Assembly: GCF_003858645.1 (NCBI RefSeq)
Contig: NZ_RQJP01000001.1
Location: 1,893,487-1,957,486, forward strand
From: Larkinella knui
Lineage (GTDB): Bacteria > Bacteroidota > Bacteroidia > Cytophagales > Spirosomataceae
Reading direction: 5' to 3'
Length of the DNA: 64,000 nt
The position numbers and the translations under genes are program-made. Positions 9,005-18,872 of this stretch are shown here, piece after piece. The notes beneath the pieces are model-generated. The model did no database searches. It saw only the letters and a list, made by a program, of their open reading frames with translations, and was not told where the DNA came from. How positions within the stretch are numbered: position 1 is the first letter of the stretch; each line of letters starts with the position of its first letter.

Positions 9005-10243
9005 ATGCATCTGATTTTAGCGGAGGTGGCAGGTGGCCTATCGGTACTCAACGGGCTGGTTATCATGGTATTGCTCAACCTGCTGCTGGTTCTGTTTCTT
9101 CGCCGGCTCAATCAATCCTATTCCATCGCATATATCCTTTGCGGTATTCTGGTAGGGCCGCATGGACTGAAAGTGCTCACCAATGCCGATCTGATCCGTG
9201 AACTGGGTGAGTTAGGCGTCATCCTGCTGATGTTCTTCATCGGTACAGAAATCAGGTTACCCATTGAACGCCGTCAGGTGGGCCTGCCCCTGTTCGGCAT
9301 GGTCACCCAACTTCTGCTGTGTGGCGTGGCCGTTGCGGTGGTAGGCAACGTACTCAACTGGACCGTATCCGTGAAGTGGCTGATGACTTTTATCCTCAGC
9401 CTGAGCAGCTCGGCCATTATTTATCCCTACCTGACCCAACACAACGAGCAGACGACTGCCCTGGGACAGCTCACCACCGGAATTCTGCTGATGCAGGATG
9501 TTGCGGCCATTCCCATGCTGGTGACGCTGCGTTTGCTGGGTCAGGACCAGTTGGCGTGGCCCGAACTGGCGTCGATCGGCTTGGGGGTAGGATTGACGGC
9601 GGTACTGATCCGCGAAATCAGCCGGCGGCCCCAGCTGAAGCTGCCAGCGGCAGATTTGATTCGCAACGACCATGATTTGCAGGTATTTGTCGGTATGCTG
9701 CTCTGCTTCGGCATGGCCTGGATTACCAACTGGCTGGGGCTTTCCACCGCGCTGGGCGCTTTCATGGCTGGCATCATTATCAACCGCAGCGGTTCGACCC
9801 GCTGGCTGGAGCGGAGCCTGCTTCCGTTCCGGGTCTTTTTTCTCGCCCTGTTTTTTGTGGCCGTGGGGTTACAGATCAACCTGGCATTTCTGAGAGAAAA
9901 CGGGTGGTTAATCGGCTTACTGGTGTTGATAATTCTGCTTGTCAACAGCTTATTGAACATGCTCGTGTTCAGGGCGCTTGGTGTTTCCTGGCGGGATAGT
10001 GTATACGCAGGGGCCTTACTGTCGCAATTGGGTGAGTTCAGTATTGTTTTGGGTCTAACCGCTTACCAATTGGGTTTAATCGACAACTACCTATATCACA
10101 TCACCTTATCGGTGGTGGCCCTCAGCATGCTGCTGACTACGGTCTGGATTGAAATCATCCGGGGCTTTCTGTTCCGAACGCGCACGGCTTCCCCGGAGCG
10201 TGGTCAATCGACGGAAATGCATGAGCGGGAAAATTCCGGTTGA
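9005..10243 (+). CDS. Kef-type cation:proton antiporter (CPA2 family)
   Basis: A 412-aa membrane protein with about 11-12 hydrophobic helices. Features of the monovalent cation:proton antiporter-2 family are LCGILVGPHGLKVL, ELGVILLMFFIGTEI, SLSSSAIIYPYL, TGILLMQDVAAIPML (the QD motif in the ion path) and GAFMAGIIINRS. It ends shortly after the last helix and lacks the C-terminal RCK/TrkA-N regulatory domain of KefB/KefC. It probably exchanges K+ or Na+ for H+ in the inner membrane; the ion is not decided. It follows the heat-shock terminator and is likely its own unit. Confidence 0.9.
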   Translation: MHLILAEVAGGLSVLNGLVIMVLLNLLLVLFLRRLNQSYSIAYILCGILVGPHGLKVLTNADLIRELGELGVILLMFFIGTEIRLPIERRQVGLPLFGMVTQLLLCGVAVAVVGNVLNWTVSVKWLMTFILSLSSSAIIYPYLTQHNEQTTALGQLTTGILLMQDVAAIPMLVTLRLLGQDQLAWPELASIGLGVGLTAVLIREISRRPQLKLPAADLIRNDHDLQVFVGMLLCFGMAWITNWLGLSTALGAFMAGIIINRSGSTRWLERSLLPFRVFFLALFFVAVGLQINLAFLRENGWLIGLLVLIILLVNSLLNMLVFRALGVSWRDSVYAGALLSQLGEFSIVLGLTAYQLGLIDNYLYHITLSVVALSMLLTTVWIEIIRGFLFRTRTASPERGQSTEMHERENSG

Positions 10244-10329
10244 TAACCGAAACCGCTAAGCAAAACCGCTTGGGCAGGCATAAAGAAGGTGGACCTGGTC
10301 GAAGAGCGTTCTTTTCCATGGTCCGTTTT

Positions 10330-10731
10330 TCAGACCGGCTGCAGCAGGGTTTCAATTTTATCCAGAAGTGCCTGCATGGCGAACGGCTTCATCAAAAACG
10401 CATCCGGAGCCGCCTGCGCTACACCCTGCCGGGCAATGGGCCATTCGGCTCCCGATATCAGAATAACGGGCAATTTGTAGGACAGGGCCTTTAGGCTTTC
10501 CAGGACCTCAATACCGCTCAACCGGGGCATCAGCAGATCCAACAGGACCAGATCGGGCCGTTGCTGGGGGTTCCGGATCCAGTTGAGGGCTTCCCGCCCA
10601 TCGTTCGCAATCAGTACTTCATAACCGGCTTTGGTTAATCCGTAGGTTATCAATTGTCGGTAGGTAGCATCGTCGTCTACTACCAGTATTTTTTGCTTTC
10701 CGGTCATCTTCTTTGCCGACAACCAATCCAA
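10330..10731 (-). CDS. single-domain response regulator (CheY-like)
   Basis: A 133-aa receiver domain without output domain. The acidic pocket is VVDDD, the phospho-acceptor Asp65 in LVLLDLLMP, the switch Thr/Ser position is SGAEW and Lys114 lies in FLMKPF. A start at Met9 is also possible. No kinase is adjacent; the nearest is at 6405-7667. It is divergent from the Tc toxin operon, with 423 nt between them. Confidence 0.88.
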   Translation of the reverse strand: MDWLSAKKMTGKQKILVVDDDATYRQLITYGLTKAGYEVLIANDGREALNWIRNPQQRPDLVLLDLLMPRLSGIEVLESLKALSYKLPVILISGAEWPIARQGVAQAAPDAFLMKPFAMQALLDKIETLLQPV

Positions 10732-11154
10732 TTGGCTATCCCCCGTCCTCCAAGACCTTTTAAAACTTATTTTAAACTGAAAACGTACTTTATTCGGAAT
10801 TGTTCATTTTATGATCGCCATTCCGGATTCGTTTTCAACGATTCCAGCGGCAAAAACCGTACCTGTCGTTCCGGTTGCTGGAACTTCAGGATCAAACGAA
10901 AGCAGGAAATTATTTTTTGGGCCTGGGTTATCGGCGACGTTTTGCCTTCCCGATCGACGAAGCCGTGGCCACGGTTTCGGTTTCGATTCAGACCCCGTTC
11001 CCTTTGGGTCTCCCCTGCCGATTTTCTTTCATCCGACCGGTTGCTAAGTTCTTTTGGCTTCCTCTCGCCTTCTTGTTATTCTTACCGGATTGATTGCCGG
11101 TTGAGTACCCCCGTTTTCCGAATCTCCTAAACGCGAACCCTAATCTCAGTCGGA
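10732..11154. other. intergenic region upstream of the Tc toxin operon
   Basis: This 423-bp gap separates the receiver gene from the Tc operon and must hold the toxin promoter. Near 10911 there is TATTTTTTGG, close to the Bacteroidota -7 element TAnnTTTG, but no good -33 partner and a long leader of about 240 nt would follow. Short open frames here have no recognisable product. Nothing else stands out. Confidence 0.4.
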
Positions 11155-14100
11155 ATGACCCCTGCCAGCAAACCCCAGAATGGTGAATCGAACGGTGGCA
11201 TTGGGCCACGCGGGTCTTTTATCACCGAAAGCGAAGCCGCAACCCAATCCCAGTCCATTCAGATTCCGCAACTCAGCCTGCCCAAAGGCGGTGGGGCTTT
11301 GCGGGGAATCGACGAGAAATTTCAGGTCAATGCCGCCACCGGAACGGGCGGTTTTTCGGTCCCCCTGCCGTTTTCGCCGGGCCGGGGCGGTTTTTCGCCC
11401 TCGCTCGATCTGGCCTACAATTCGGGCAGCGGCAACAGTCCGTTCGCCCTGGGCTGGAGCGCGGATGTAGGCGGTGTTCAACGGAGTACGGACAAAAAAC
11501 TCCCGCGCTACCGGGACGGGAACGAAAGCGATGTTTTTCTACTGGGCGGGGAAGAACTGGTGCCGTATCTGGGTCCGGACGGTTCGCCCGAGGTCCGGCA
11601 CCCCGCCGGTTTTACGGTGGCGCGCTACCGCCCCCGGCTGGAGTCGGGTTTTTCCAGAACCGAAAAAATTACGCCAGCGAACGGAAGTCCTTTTTTCTGG
11701 AAAATCACCACCCGCGACAACGTCGTCACGCTCTTCGGGCGCAGCCCCGAATGCCGCCTGGCCGACCCGGCCGACCCGAACCGCGTTTTCCGGTGGTTGC
11801 CCGAACTGAGTTTCGACGACCGGGGGAATGTGATCCTGTACGGCTACAAAACCGAAGATGGCGAAATTGGCCCCGTGCCGCTCCACGACCGCAACCGCTT
11901 CGACGACGCGGGCGTGCCCCGGTTCACCCAGATTTACCCCAAAACCATCCGCTACGGCATTCGCAGCCCCTATTTTCCGGCCTACGTTCAGAATCCCGAT
12001 GATGCGGTTTCGCTCTATTCGCCCACGCTGCCGGATGGCTCGTCCTTTTTGTTCGAAACCGTATTCGACTACGGCGAACACGACCCCGACCGGCCCGAAC
12101 CGACCGGAATACAACCCTGGGCGGTGCGGTCGGACCCGTTTTCCGACTACCGGCCCGGTTTTGAAGTCCGCACCTACCGGCAGTGCCGCCGGGTGCTCCA
12201 GTTCCATCACGTTCCCGAACTCGGCCCCGACCCCTGCCTCGTCCGCTCGCTGGACCTGACCTACGAACCGTCGGGCAACGGCGGAGATCCGTTTACGGAG
12301 GTGACGTATCTGACCGGTATTCACCAGCGCAGCTACCGGCGGCTCCCCGACGGAAGTTACGCATCGCGCGCCCTGCCCCCGCTCGAATTTACCTACGAAC
12401 GATTGCGCTGGCACCGCGACGTTCAGGCGGTTTCTGCCGAAAACCGGGTTCATGCGCCCGTCGGACTGGCTTCGCCCTACCAGTGGGTGGATCTGTTTCA
12501 GGAAGGATTGCCGGGGATTTTTTCCGAACAGGCGGAAGGCTGGTTTTACAAGAAAAATTACGGCAACGGGCACTTTGCCCCCAGCCAGCTGGTGCAGCCC
12601 AAACCGTCCTGGACGGGCCTTGCCACGGGCAGCCTTACGTTGCAGGATCTGAACGCCGACGGCAAGCGGCAGGTGGTCAGCCACGACCTGGGCGGCTATT
12701 TTGAACTGAACGACGATTCGGAATGGGAACCGTTTCGCCCGTTCCGCCAACTGCCCACTCTGCTCCTTAGTGATCCGAATGTGCAGTTCATCGACCTCGA
12801 TGGCGATGGCCGGGCGGATTTGCTGGTGGCGGAAGAAGCCGTTTTTCGCTGGTATCCGTCCCAGGGAACGGCGGGCTACGACGCTCCCGAACTGGCACCG
12901 AAGTTTTTCGATGAAGACAAAGGCCCGACGCTGCTCCGCAACGACGAGCGGCAGAGCGTATTTCTGGCCGACCTGAACGGCGACGGACTCACCGATCTGG
13001 TACGCATCCGCAACGGCGAAATCTGCTACTGGCCAAACCGGGGATACGGCCGTTTCGGAGCGAAAATCACCATGTCCGATGCGCCGGTTTTCGACACGCT
13101 GGAAGCCTTCGACCCCCGTTTTCTCCACCTCGCCGATGTGAGCGGAACGGGCGCGACCGATCTGTTGTATCTGGGAAAAAACCGCTTCCGGGCCTGGCTC
13201 AATCAGGGCGGAAACGCCTGGGGCCAAACCGTCGAGCTGCCCGAATTTCCCGAAACAACAGCCCCTACTCAGCTGTCGGTCATCGACTTGCTCGGCAATG
13301 GTACCGCCTGCCTCGTGTGGTCGTCACCCCTGCCGGCCCACGCCGATGCGCCCCTGCGGTACATTGACCTGATGGGCGGGAAAAAACCGCATCTGCTGAC
13401 GACCTACGTCAACAATCTGGGGAAAGAAACCCGGTTGAGCTACCAGAGTTCTACCCATTATTTTCTGGACGATCTCAAGGCAGGCACGCCCTGGGCCACC
13501 AAATTGCCTTTTCCGGTGCAGTGCCTGAGCCGGGTGGAAACCATCGATCACGTGTCGGACCTGCGGTTTGTCAGCCAGTTCCGCTACCACCACGGGTATT
13601 ATGACCACCCCGAACGCGAGTTTCGCGGATTTGGCCGGGTCGATCAACTGGATACCGAGGAATATGAGTACCTCAAAACGGCAGGAGCCGCCAACGCGCC
13701 CGCACCCGAGTTCCACGAACCGCCTTCGCTGACCAAAACTTGGTATCATACCGGAGCCTACGGCCGCCAGGATGCGATTCTCGATCAGTTCGCAACCGAG
13801 TACTGGCCCACGGCGGAGGTGTTGCCCGATGCGGTAGTAACCGGTGCCGACGACCTGCCCGCCGGTGCTCTCGACCAGCTTCGCACCCACGACTGGCAGG
13901 AAATATACCGCGCCTGCAAGGGCGTTGCGCTCCGCACAGAAACCTACGCCCTCGATGGCAGCCCGCTAGAAAATCGCCCTTACGCCGTTTCCAGCCACTC
14001 GTGCAACGTCCGGCTGGTGCAGCTTCGCGGCCCCAACCGACACCCGGTTTTGCTGGTTTCCGAAAGCGAATCCCTGACGGCCAGCTACGAACGCCAGCTC

Positions 14101-17100
14101 ACCGACCCCCGCATTGCCCACACGATCAATCTGGCGATCGACGATGTGGGCAACGTTCTGAAGGCGGTTTCCATCGTTTACCCCAGAAAACCGGACGGGC
14201 TGGCTACGCTCTCCACTGACTTGCCGATTGCAGCCGATCTTGCTTTCGTTCACCAGGTTCAGTCGGCACTTCACGTGACGTATACCGAAAATACGTTTAC
14301 GCAAGATTTGAAAAACGACGATCCGGTTTACGGCGATACGGTTTACCGATTGCGGCTTCCGCAGCGCGTGGCCACGTATGAGTTTTTCGAAAAAGCCAAA
14401 ATCACCACCAGCCAGCAGGCCGGTTTTACCCTGTTCACCCTGGCGGATTTCGAAAACCTGAAAAACGATACCGGGCTAACGAGACTCCGCTACGAGCAGA
14501 CGTTCAACCCGGCGGACGGCACGCAGCTCCGGCTCATCGAAATGGCCGATTTGCGCTACCGGGCGGACAATCTGGTGGCCGTTCTGCCGGTCGGCACACA
14601 CGGACGGCTGGGCATTACCCACGAATCGTACCAGCTCGCCTTTACGCCCGAACTCATTGATTTGCATTTCAATAGCGACCAAAACCGGGTTACACCGACG
14701 CTGCTGGCCGAAGGTCATTTCAGCGACATCGACGGCAGCGGGCAGTTCTGGGTTCGTTCCGGATTAACGCTCTTCTTCGATCCGGCGCTCGGCGAAACGG
14801 CAGCTACGGCGGCCAGCCGGTTCTACCAGCCCACGCGCTACGAAGATCCGCTCGGCACGAAAACGACGGTTTCGTATGAGCCGAACCACCTCTTTATCGA
14901 AAAAACCACCGACGAACTGGGCAACGAAACCGTCGTTGAGCGCTTCAATTACCGGGTTCTGTCGCCCGAGCGCATCCGCGATCCCAATAACAACCGGAGC
15001 GAAGTGGCTTTCGACACCCTGGGACTGGTGGCAGGCGGGGCAATTCTGGGCAAGGACGACGGCACGGAGGGCGATTCACTGGCGGGATTTCGGGCCGACC
15101 TCAGCAGTGCCGAAACCGACGCTTTTTTCAGCGATCCGATCGCCACCGCTCCCAGCCTGCTGGCCGGGGCAACGGGCCGGTTTGTGTATGACCTCGACCG
15201 CTACCGGAAGGGGCTTCCGTCCGGTCAGCGAACGCCGTCGGTTGCGGGGTCTCTGACGCGGGAAATCCACCTCGCCGATCTGGAACCCGGAGCCGTTTCG
15301 CCGGTGCAGCTGGCGTTTGAATACAGTGACGGACTCGGCAACGTTTTGCTGAAAAAATCACGGGCGGAAGCTGGACCGGCTCCTTTCCGCGACGGGGCGG
15401 GCAAGCTGGTCAAAAAGCCCGACGGCACGCTGGACCAAAAAAACGCCAACCCGCGCTGGTCGGGCAGTGGCCGAACGATTCTCAACAACAAAGGCAATCC
15501 GGTCCGGCAGTACGAGCCTTATTTTTCGGATTCCCATCAGTACGAAGCGGAGGCCGAATTGCGGGAAACCGGGGTATCGCCCATCCTTCATTACGACTCC
15601 GCCGGGCGGCTCATCCGGACGGTTTTGCCCGACGGCACCTTTACCAAAACGGAGTACGGTTCCTGGCGGCAGCTGCAGTACGACGCCCAGGACACGGTGT
15701 TGCTGAGCGACTGGTATGCCCGGCGGATTGGGGGGACGTTTGACGCGGGCGGGCGCGATCCGCTCCTCGAAAAAAAGGCCGCGGAAGAATCGGCCGTCCA
15801 CGATTCGACGCCCGCTCAGGCCTACGGCGATTCGCTGGGCCGCACGGTTTACGCCGTAGCCCAAAACCGGTTTCTCGATTTTTCAGTTCCTGCCCCGTTT
15901 CCGGTCCAGGAAACGTTTTCGGCAACAAAAACCGTACTCGACATCGAAGGCAATATCCGGTCCGTGGTCGACACGCGGGGCAATACCGTGATGACCTATG
16001 ACTACGACATGCTCGGCCACCGGGTTCATCAGACCAGCATGGACGCGGGCGAACGGTGGGCTCTCAACGACTGCACCGGCCAACCACTCTACGGCTGGGA
16101 CAGCCTCGGACGCCGGTTTGCCAGCCGCTACGACCTCCTGCACCGACCCACCGAACGACGGGTGCAACTCGCCGATCTGACAGAAATCGTTTTTGAAAAA
16201 CTCGACTACGGAACCAGTGCCACCCTGAACCAGAACGGACGACTGATCCGGCACTATGACAGCGCGGGACTCACCGACCTGACCTACGATTTCAAGGGCA
16301 ACCTTCTTACCAGCACGCGCACATTCGTGGCCGATGGTACGACAACACCCAACTGGCAGACTCCGGCGGCAGTATTACTTCAAAATCAGCCGTTTACGAC
16401 CGAAACAAACTACGATGCCCTGAACCGGCCCGTAACCCTTCGTACGCCCGACCAGTCGGTGGCGCGGCCCCGCTACAACGAAGCCAACCTGCTCGATGCC
16501 CTGCGGGTTAGCGTGCGGGGGGGCGCCGAGCGGGTGTTTATCAGCGAAATCGAGTACGATGCGAAGGGCCAGCGCGTCCGGATCGCCTACGGCAATGGGA
16601 GCCAGACCCGCTACACCTACGACGCCGATACGACCCGGTTGTTGCGCCTGACCACCACCCGGAGCAGCGACCAGGCGGTTTTGCAGGATTTGAATTACAC
16701 CTACGGAGCGACCGGAAACATCACGGCGCTGCGCGATCTGGCCCAGCCGACGTTGTTTTTTAATAACGCCCTCATCCTGCCGCACCAGCAGTTTACGTAC
16801 GACTCGCTGAACCGGCTTATCCGGGCCACCGGGCGCGAACACGCCGGAGGACAGCAACCGCCCAACGACACCGATTTGTTCCGGCGCGGAACGGCACCGC
16901 CGAGCGATGAAACCGCCATGCAGAATTACGCCCAGCGCTATGAATACGACCCGGCCGGGAATCTGCTGCGGATGATCCACGACGCCGGTCGCGGAGCCTT
17001 TCTCCAACGCTGGACGCGCCAGTTGGACTACGCGGCTACGAATAACCGCCTGATAAGCAGCACCGTTGCCGGAACAACCCAATCTTTCACCTACGATCTC

Positions 17101-18867
17101 CACGGTAACATGACCGGTTTGCCGCACCTGAGCGGACTGGCCTGGGACTTTCAAAACCAGCTGATCCGTGTGGACAAAGGAGGGGGCGGTACGGTTTTTT
17201 ACCAGTATGACGGCGCGGGCCAGCGCGTACGGAAAGTCTGGCAAAAGCCCGGGGGAGTTAAGGAGGAACGACTGTATCTGGCGGGCGTTGAAGTGTTTAC
17301 CAGAACCGTCGGCGGTGGTCTGTCGCTGCGCCGGGAAACCCTCCATGTCAATGACGGCGGGCAGCGCATCGCTTTTGTGGAAACCCGCACGGATGGTGCC
17401 GACGACGGTCCGGCGCAGGTCATTCGCTACCAGTATACCAACCACTTAGGCACGTCCGCGCTGGAACTCGATCCCGAGGGTGCCATTATCTCTTACGAAG
17501 AATATTATCCGTTCGGCTCGACGGCTTTTCAGTCGGGGCGAAGCACGGCGGAAGTGAATCTGAAACGATACCGGTTTACGGGCAAGGAACGCGACGAGGA
17601 AAGTGGGCTGTATTACCACGGGGCCCGGTATTACGCACCCTGGCTCGCCCGCTGGACGGCTGCGGACCCCATCGGTATTGGCGACGGTCTGAACGTGTAC
17701 GTCTACGTGATGAACAACCCGGTTTCGGGCACCGACCCCAGTGGAACGACGGGATTAGGGGGAAGCAATGAGGGTAAATACGCCCGGCAGGTCACGTTCA
17801 AAACGTTGGATGAGTACGCAAAAAGTTCGGCCACCAACGGCTACCAGAACGACGACGGCTCGTGGACGGCCACCGTCTACGAAGACCGTCCTGCGCCGTC
17901 GCTGGCTGCGGCCAAGCCCACACCAGCCCCCAAAGCGGCCGCTAAACCAAAGCCAAAACCGAAGGCCGAAAAACCCAAAGACGTGGACATTCATCTGCTG
18001 ATGGATGTGGTGGATGCGATGGCGCCCAAGCTGATTTACCCAAAACCGGTCCGGCAGTTTTTTGGCGGACTTCAGGTGGCCGGGGGCGCGCTGGAAGCCG
18101 GAATTGGGGGTGTGGGGGGACTGGCGACCGCAGAAACGGGCGTCGGTCTGCTGGGTGGGGCCTTTTTGCTGGGCCACGGGCTGGATATCGCATCGTCCGG
18201 CTGGACCACCATGACCACCGGCAACGATTCCAAAACCTACACCTTCATGGCGGGAGCCGGGTGGGCGTATGCCGCCGGGGCCGATCCTAAATTAGCCCAT
18301 GCCGTCGGGCAGTCTACCGACCTGCTTGCCAACATGGGGTCGGCGGCTGTGGGTGCCGGGGGCATGTTCAAACCCATGAGCATGGCGAACCTGGAATCCC
18401 GGATGATGGGTGCAACGCCACAAATCACCCTCCCACTCAGCGAAGCCGAGTATGGTAACATCCTGAACCGACCCGGATCGCCCGTGGCCATGGGCCACTA
18501 TGGTCCTACCGTAGAATATACTGTGGGCTTCGGTGCCATAGCAATTCAAGAGGAAGCCTCAAAAGTTGGAGCCCGGAGTCTTGGATTTATAGACGCGTTA
18601 GGCGATGGAGCCGTTCCCCGGTTCGTCCGGGAGATGGGCAATGAATCGATCGTCTGGTGGGAAATGAAATACCTGTACGAGGCTGAACACATTCATTTCT
18701 ATTTACAGGGCATCGAACATCCATTGACCACAGAGATTACGATCATGGAACTAAATGTCATCTTGCAGGAACCCAGTCTGCTGAGTAAAACCACCTTCCA
18801 TCCGCTGCGAATTGACCCAACTATAGCTGCACATTTATATCCGGCATACCGCGCCAAAATCAAATAA
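11155..18867 (+). CDS. Tc toxin BC-fusion component (TcB-TcC, SpvB/RHS)
   Basis: A 2570-aa protein that unites the TcB and TcC parts of a Tc (ABC) toxin, the shell that encloses the toxic peptide. Order: SpvB domain (about 45-340, GLRGIDEKF, DLAYNSGSGNSPFALGW); FG-GAP-type repeats (DLDGDGRADLL near 546, DLNGDGLTDL near 605); TcB middle region; YD/RHS repeats from about 1380; RHS core (KERDEESGLYYHGARYY near 2142) ending in the autoproteolysis-type motif TDPSGT near 2196. After that come a Lys-Pro linker (about 2248-2280), a glycine-rich hydrophobic stretch (2305-2355) and an unrecognised tip (about 2460-2570). In Photorhabdus B and C are separate proteins. The tip is AT-richer than the rest. 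TcA starts 5 nt after the stop, so the two are one operon. Confidence 0.93.
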   Translation: MTPASKPQNGESNGGIGPRGSFITESEAATQSQSIQIPQLSLPKGGGALRGIDEKFQVNAATGTGGFSVPLPFSPGRGGFSPSLDLAYNSGSGNSPFALGWSADVGGVQRSTDKKLPRYRDGNESDVFLLGGEELVPYLGPDGSPEVRHPAGFTVARYRPRLESGFSRTEKITPANGSPFFWKITTRDNVVTLFGRSPECRLADPADPNRVFRWLPELSFDDRGNVILYGYKTEDGEIGPVPLHDRNRFDDAGVPRFTQIYPKTIRYGIRSPYFPAYVQNPDDAVSLYSPTLPDGSSFLFETVFDYGEHDPDRPEPTGIQPWAVRSDPFSDYRPGFEVRTYRQCRRVLQFHHVPELGPDPCLVRSLDLTYEPSGNGGDPFTEVTYLTGIHQRSYRRLPDGSYASRALPPLEFTYERLRWHRDVQAVSAENRVHAPVGLASPYQWVDLFQEGLPGIFSEQAEGWFYKKNYGNGHFAPSQLVQPKPSWTGLATGSLTLQDLNADGKRQVVSHDLGGYFELNDDSEWEPFRPFRQLPTLLLSDPNVQFIDLDGDGRADLLVAEEAVFRWYPSQGTAGYDAPELAPKFFDEDKGPTLLRNDERQSVFLADLNGDGLTDLVRIRNGEICYWPNRGYGRFGAKITMSDAPVFDTLEAFDPRFLHLADVSGTGATDLLYLGKNRFRAWLNQGGNAWGQTVELPEFPETTAPTQLSVIDLLGNGTACLVWSSPLPAHADAPLRYIDLMGGKKPHLLTTYVNNLGKETRLSYQSSTHYFLDDLKAGTPWATKLPFPVQCLSRVETIDHVSDLRFVSQFRYHHGYYDHPEREFRGFGRVDQLDTEEYEYLKTAGAANAPAPEFHEPPSLTKTWYHTGAYGRQDAILDQFATEYWPTAEVLPDAVVTGADDLPAGALDQLRTHDWQEIYRACKGVALRTETYALDGSPLENRPYAVSSHSCNVRLVQLRGPNRHPVLLVSESESLTASYERQLTDPRIAHTINLAIDDVGNVLKAVSIVYPRKPDGLATLSTDLPIAADLAFVHQVQSALHVTYTENTFTQDLKNDDPVYGDTVYRLRLPQRVATYEFFEKAKITTSQQAGFTLFTLADFENLKNDTGLTRLRYEQTFNPADGTQLRLIEMADLRYRADNLVAVLPVGTHGRLGITHESYQLAFTPELIDLHFNSDQNRVTPTLLAEGHFSDIDGSGQFWVRSGLTLFFDPALGETAATAASRFYQPTRYEDPLGTKTTVSYEPNHLFIEKTTDELGNETVVERFNYRVLSPERIRDPNNNRSEVAFDTLGLVAGGAILGKDDGTEGDSLAGFRADLSSAETDAFFSDPIATAPSLLAGATGRFVYDLDRYRKGLPSGQRTPSVAGSLTREIHLADLEPGAVSPVQLAFEYSDGLGNVLLKKSRAEAGPAPFRDGAGKLVKKPDGTLDQKNANPRWSGSGRTILNNKGNPVRQYEPYFSDSHQYEAEAELRETGVSPILHYDSAGRLIRTVLPDGTFTKTEYGSWRQLQYDAQDTVLLSDWYARRIGGTFDAGGRDPLLEKKAAEESAVHDSTPAQAYGDSLGRTVYAVAQNRFLDFSVPAPFPVQETFSATKTVLDIEGNIRSVVDTRGNTVMTYDYDMLGHRVHQTSMDAGERWALNDCTGQPLYGWDSLGRRFASRYDLLHRPTERRVQLADLTEIVFEKLDYGTSATLNQNGRLIRHYDSAGLTDLTYDFKGNLLTSTRTFVADGTTTPNWQTPAAVLLQNQPFTTETNYDALNRPVTLRTPDQSVARPRYNEANLLDALRVSVRGGAERVFISEIEYDAKGQRVRIAYGNGSQTRYTYDADTTRLLRLTTTRSSDQAVLQDLNYTYGATGNITALRDLAQPTLFFNNALILPHQQFTYDSLNRLIRATGREHAGGQQPPNDTDLFRRGTAPPSDETAMQNYAQRYEYDPAGNLLRMIHDAGRGAFLQRWTRQLDYAATNNRLISSTVAGTTQSFTYDLHGNMTGLPHLSGLAWDFQNQLIRVDKGGGGTVFYQYDGAGQRVRKVWQKPGGVKEERLYLAGVEVFTRTVGGGLSLRRETLHVNDGGQRIAFVETRTDGADDGPAQVIRYQYTNHLGTSALELDPEGAIISYEEYYPFGSTAFQSGRSTAEVNLKRYRFTGKERDEESGLYYHGARYYAPWLARWTAADPIGIGDGLNVYVYVMNNPVSGTDPSGTTGLGGSNEGKYARQVTFKTLDEYAKSSATNGYQNDDGSWTATVYEDRPAPSLAAAKPTPAPKAAAKPKPKPKAEKPKDVDIHLLMDVVDAMAPKLIYPKPVRQFFGGLQVAGGALEAGIGGVGGLATAETGVGLLGGAFLLGHGLDIASSGWTTMTTGNDSKTYTFMAGAGWAYAAGADPKLAHAVGQSTDLLANMGSAAVGAGGMFKPMSMANLESRMMGATPQITLPLSEAEYGNILNRPGSPVAMGHYGPTVEYTVGFGAIAIQEEASKVGARSLGFIDALGDGAVPRFVREMGNESIVWWEMKYLYEAEHIHFYLQGIEHPLTTEITIMELNVILQEPSLLSKTTFHPLRIDPTIAAHLYPAYRAKIK

Positions 18868-18872
18868 TTTCT

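Noticed and set aside
10811-11047. Small plus-strand frame between the receiver gene and the Tc operon
   Set aside because: Composition is not protein-like, no family is recognised, and overlapping frames are equally open; treated as non-coding.
11539-13227. A long open frame of 562 codons on the minus strand inside the BC fusion gene
   Set aside because: It is antisense to a clearly coding SpvB/RHS region and is open because of GC-rich codon use; its protein has no recognisable motif.
16375-17445. A 356-codon minus-strand frame opposite the RHS repeats
   Set aside because: Antisense shadow of the RHS repeats; no motif and no promoter.
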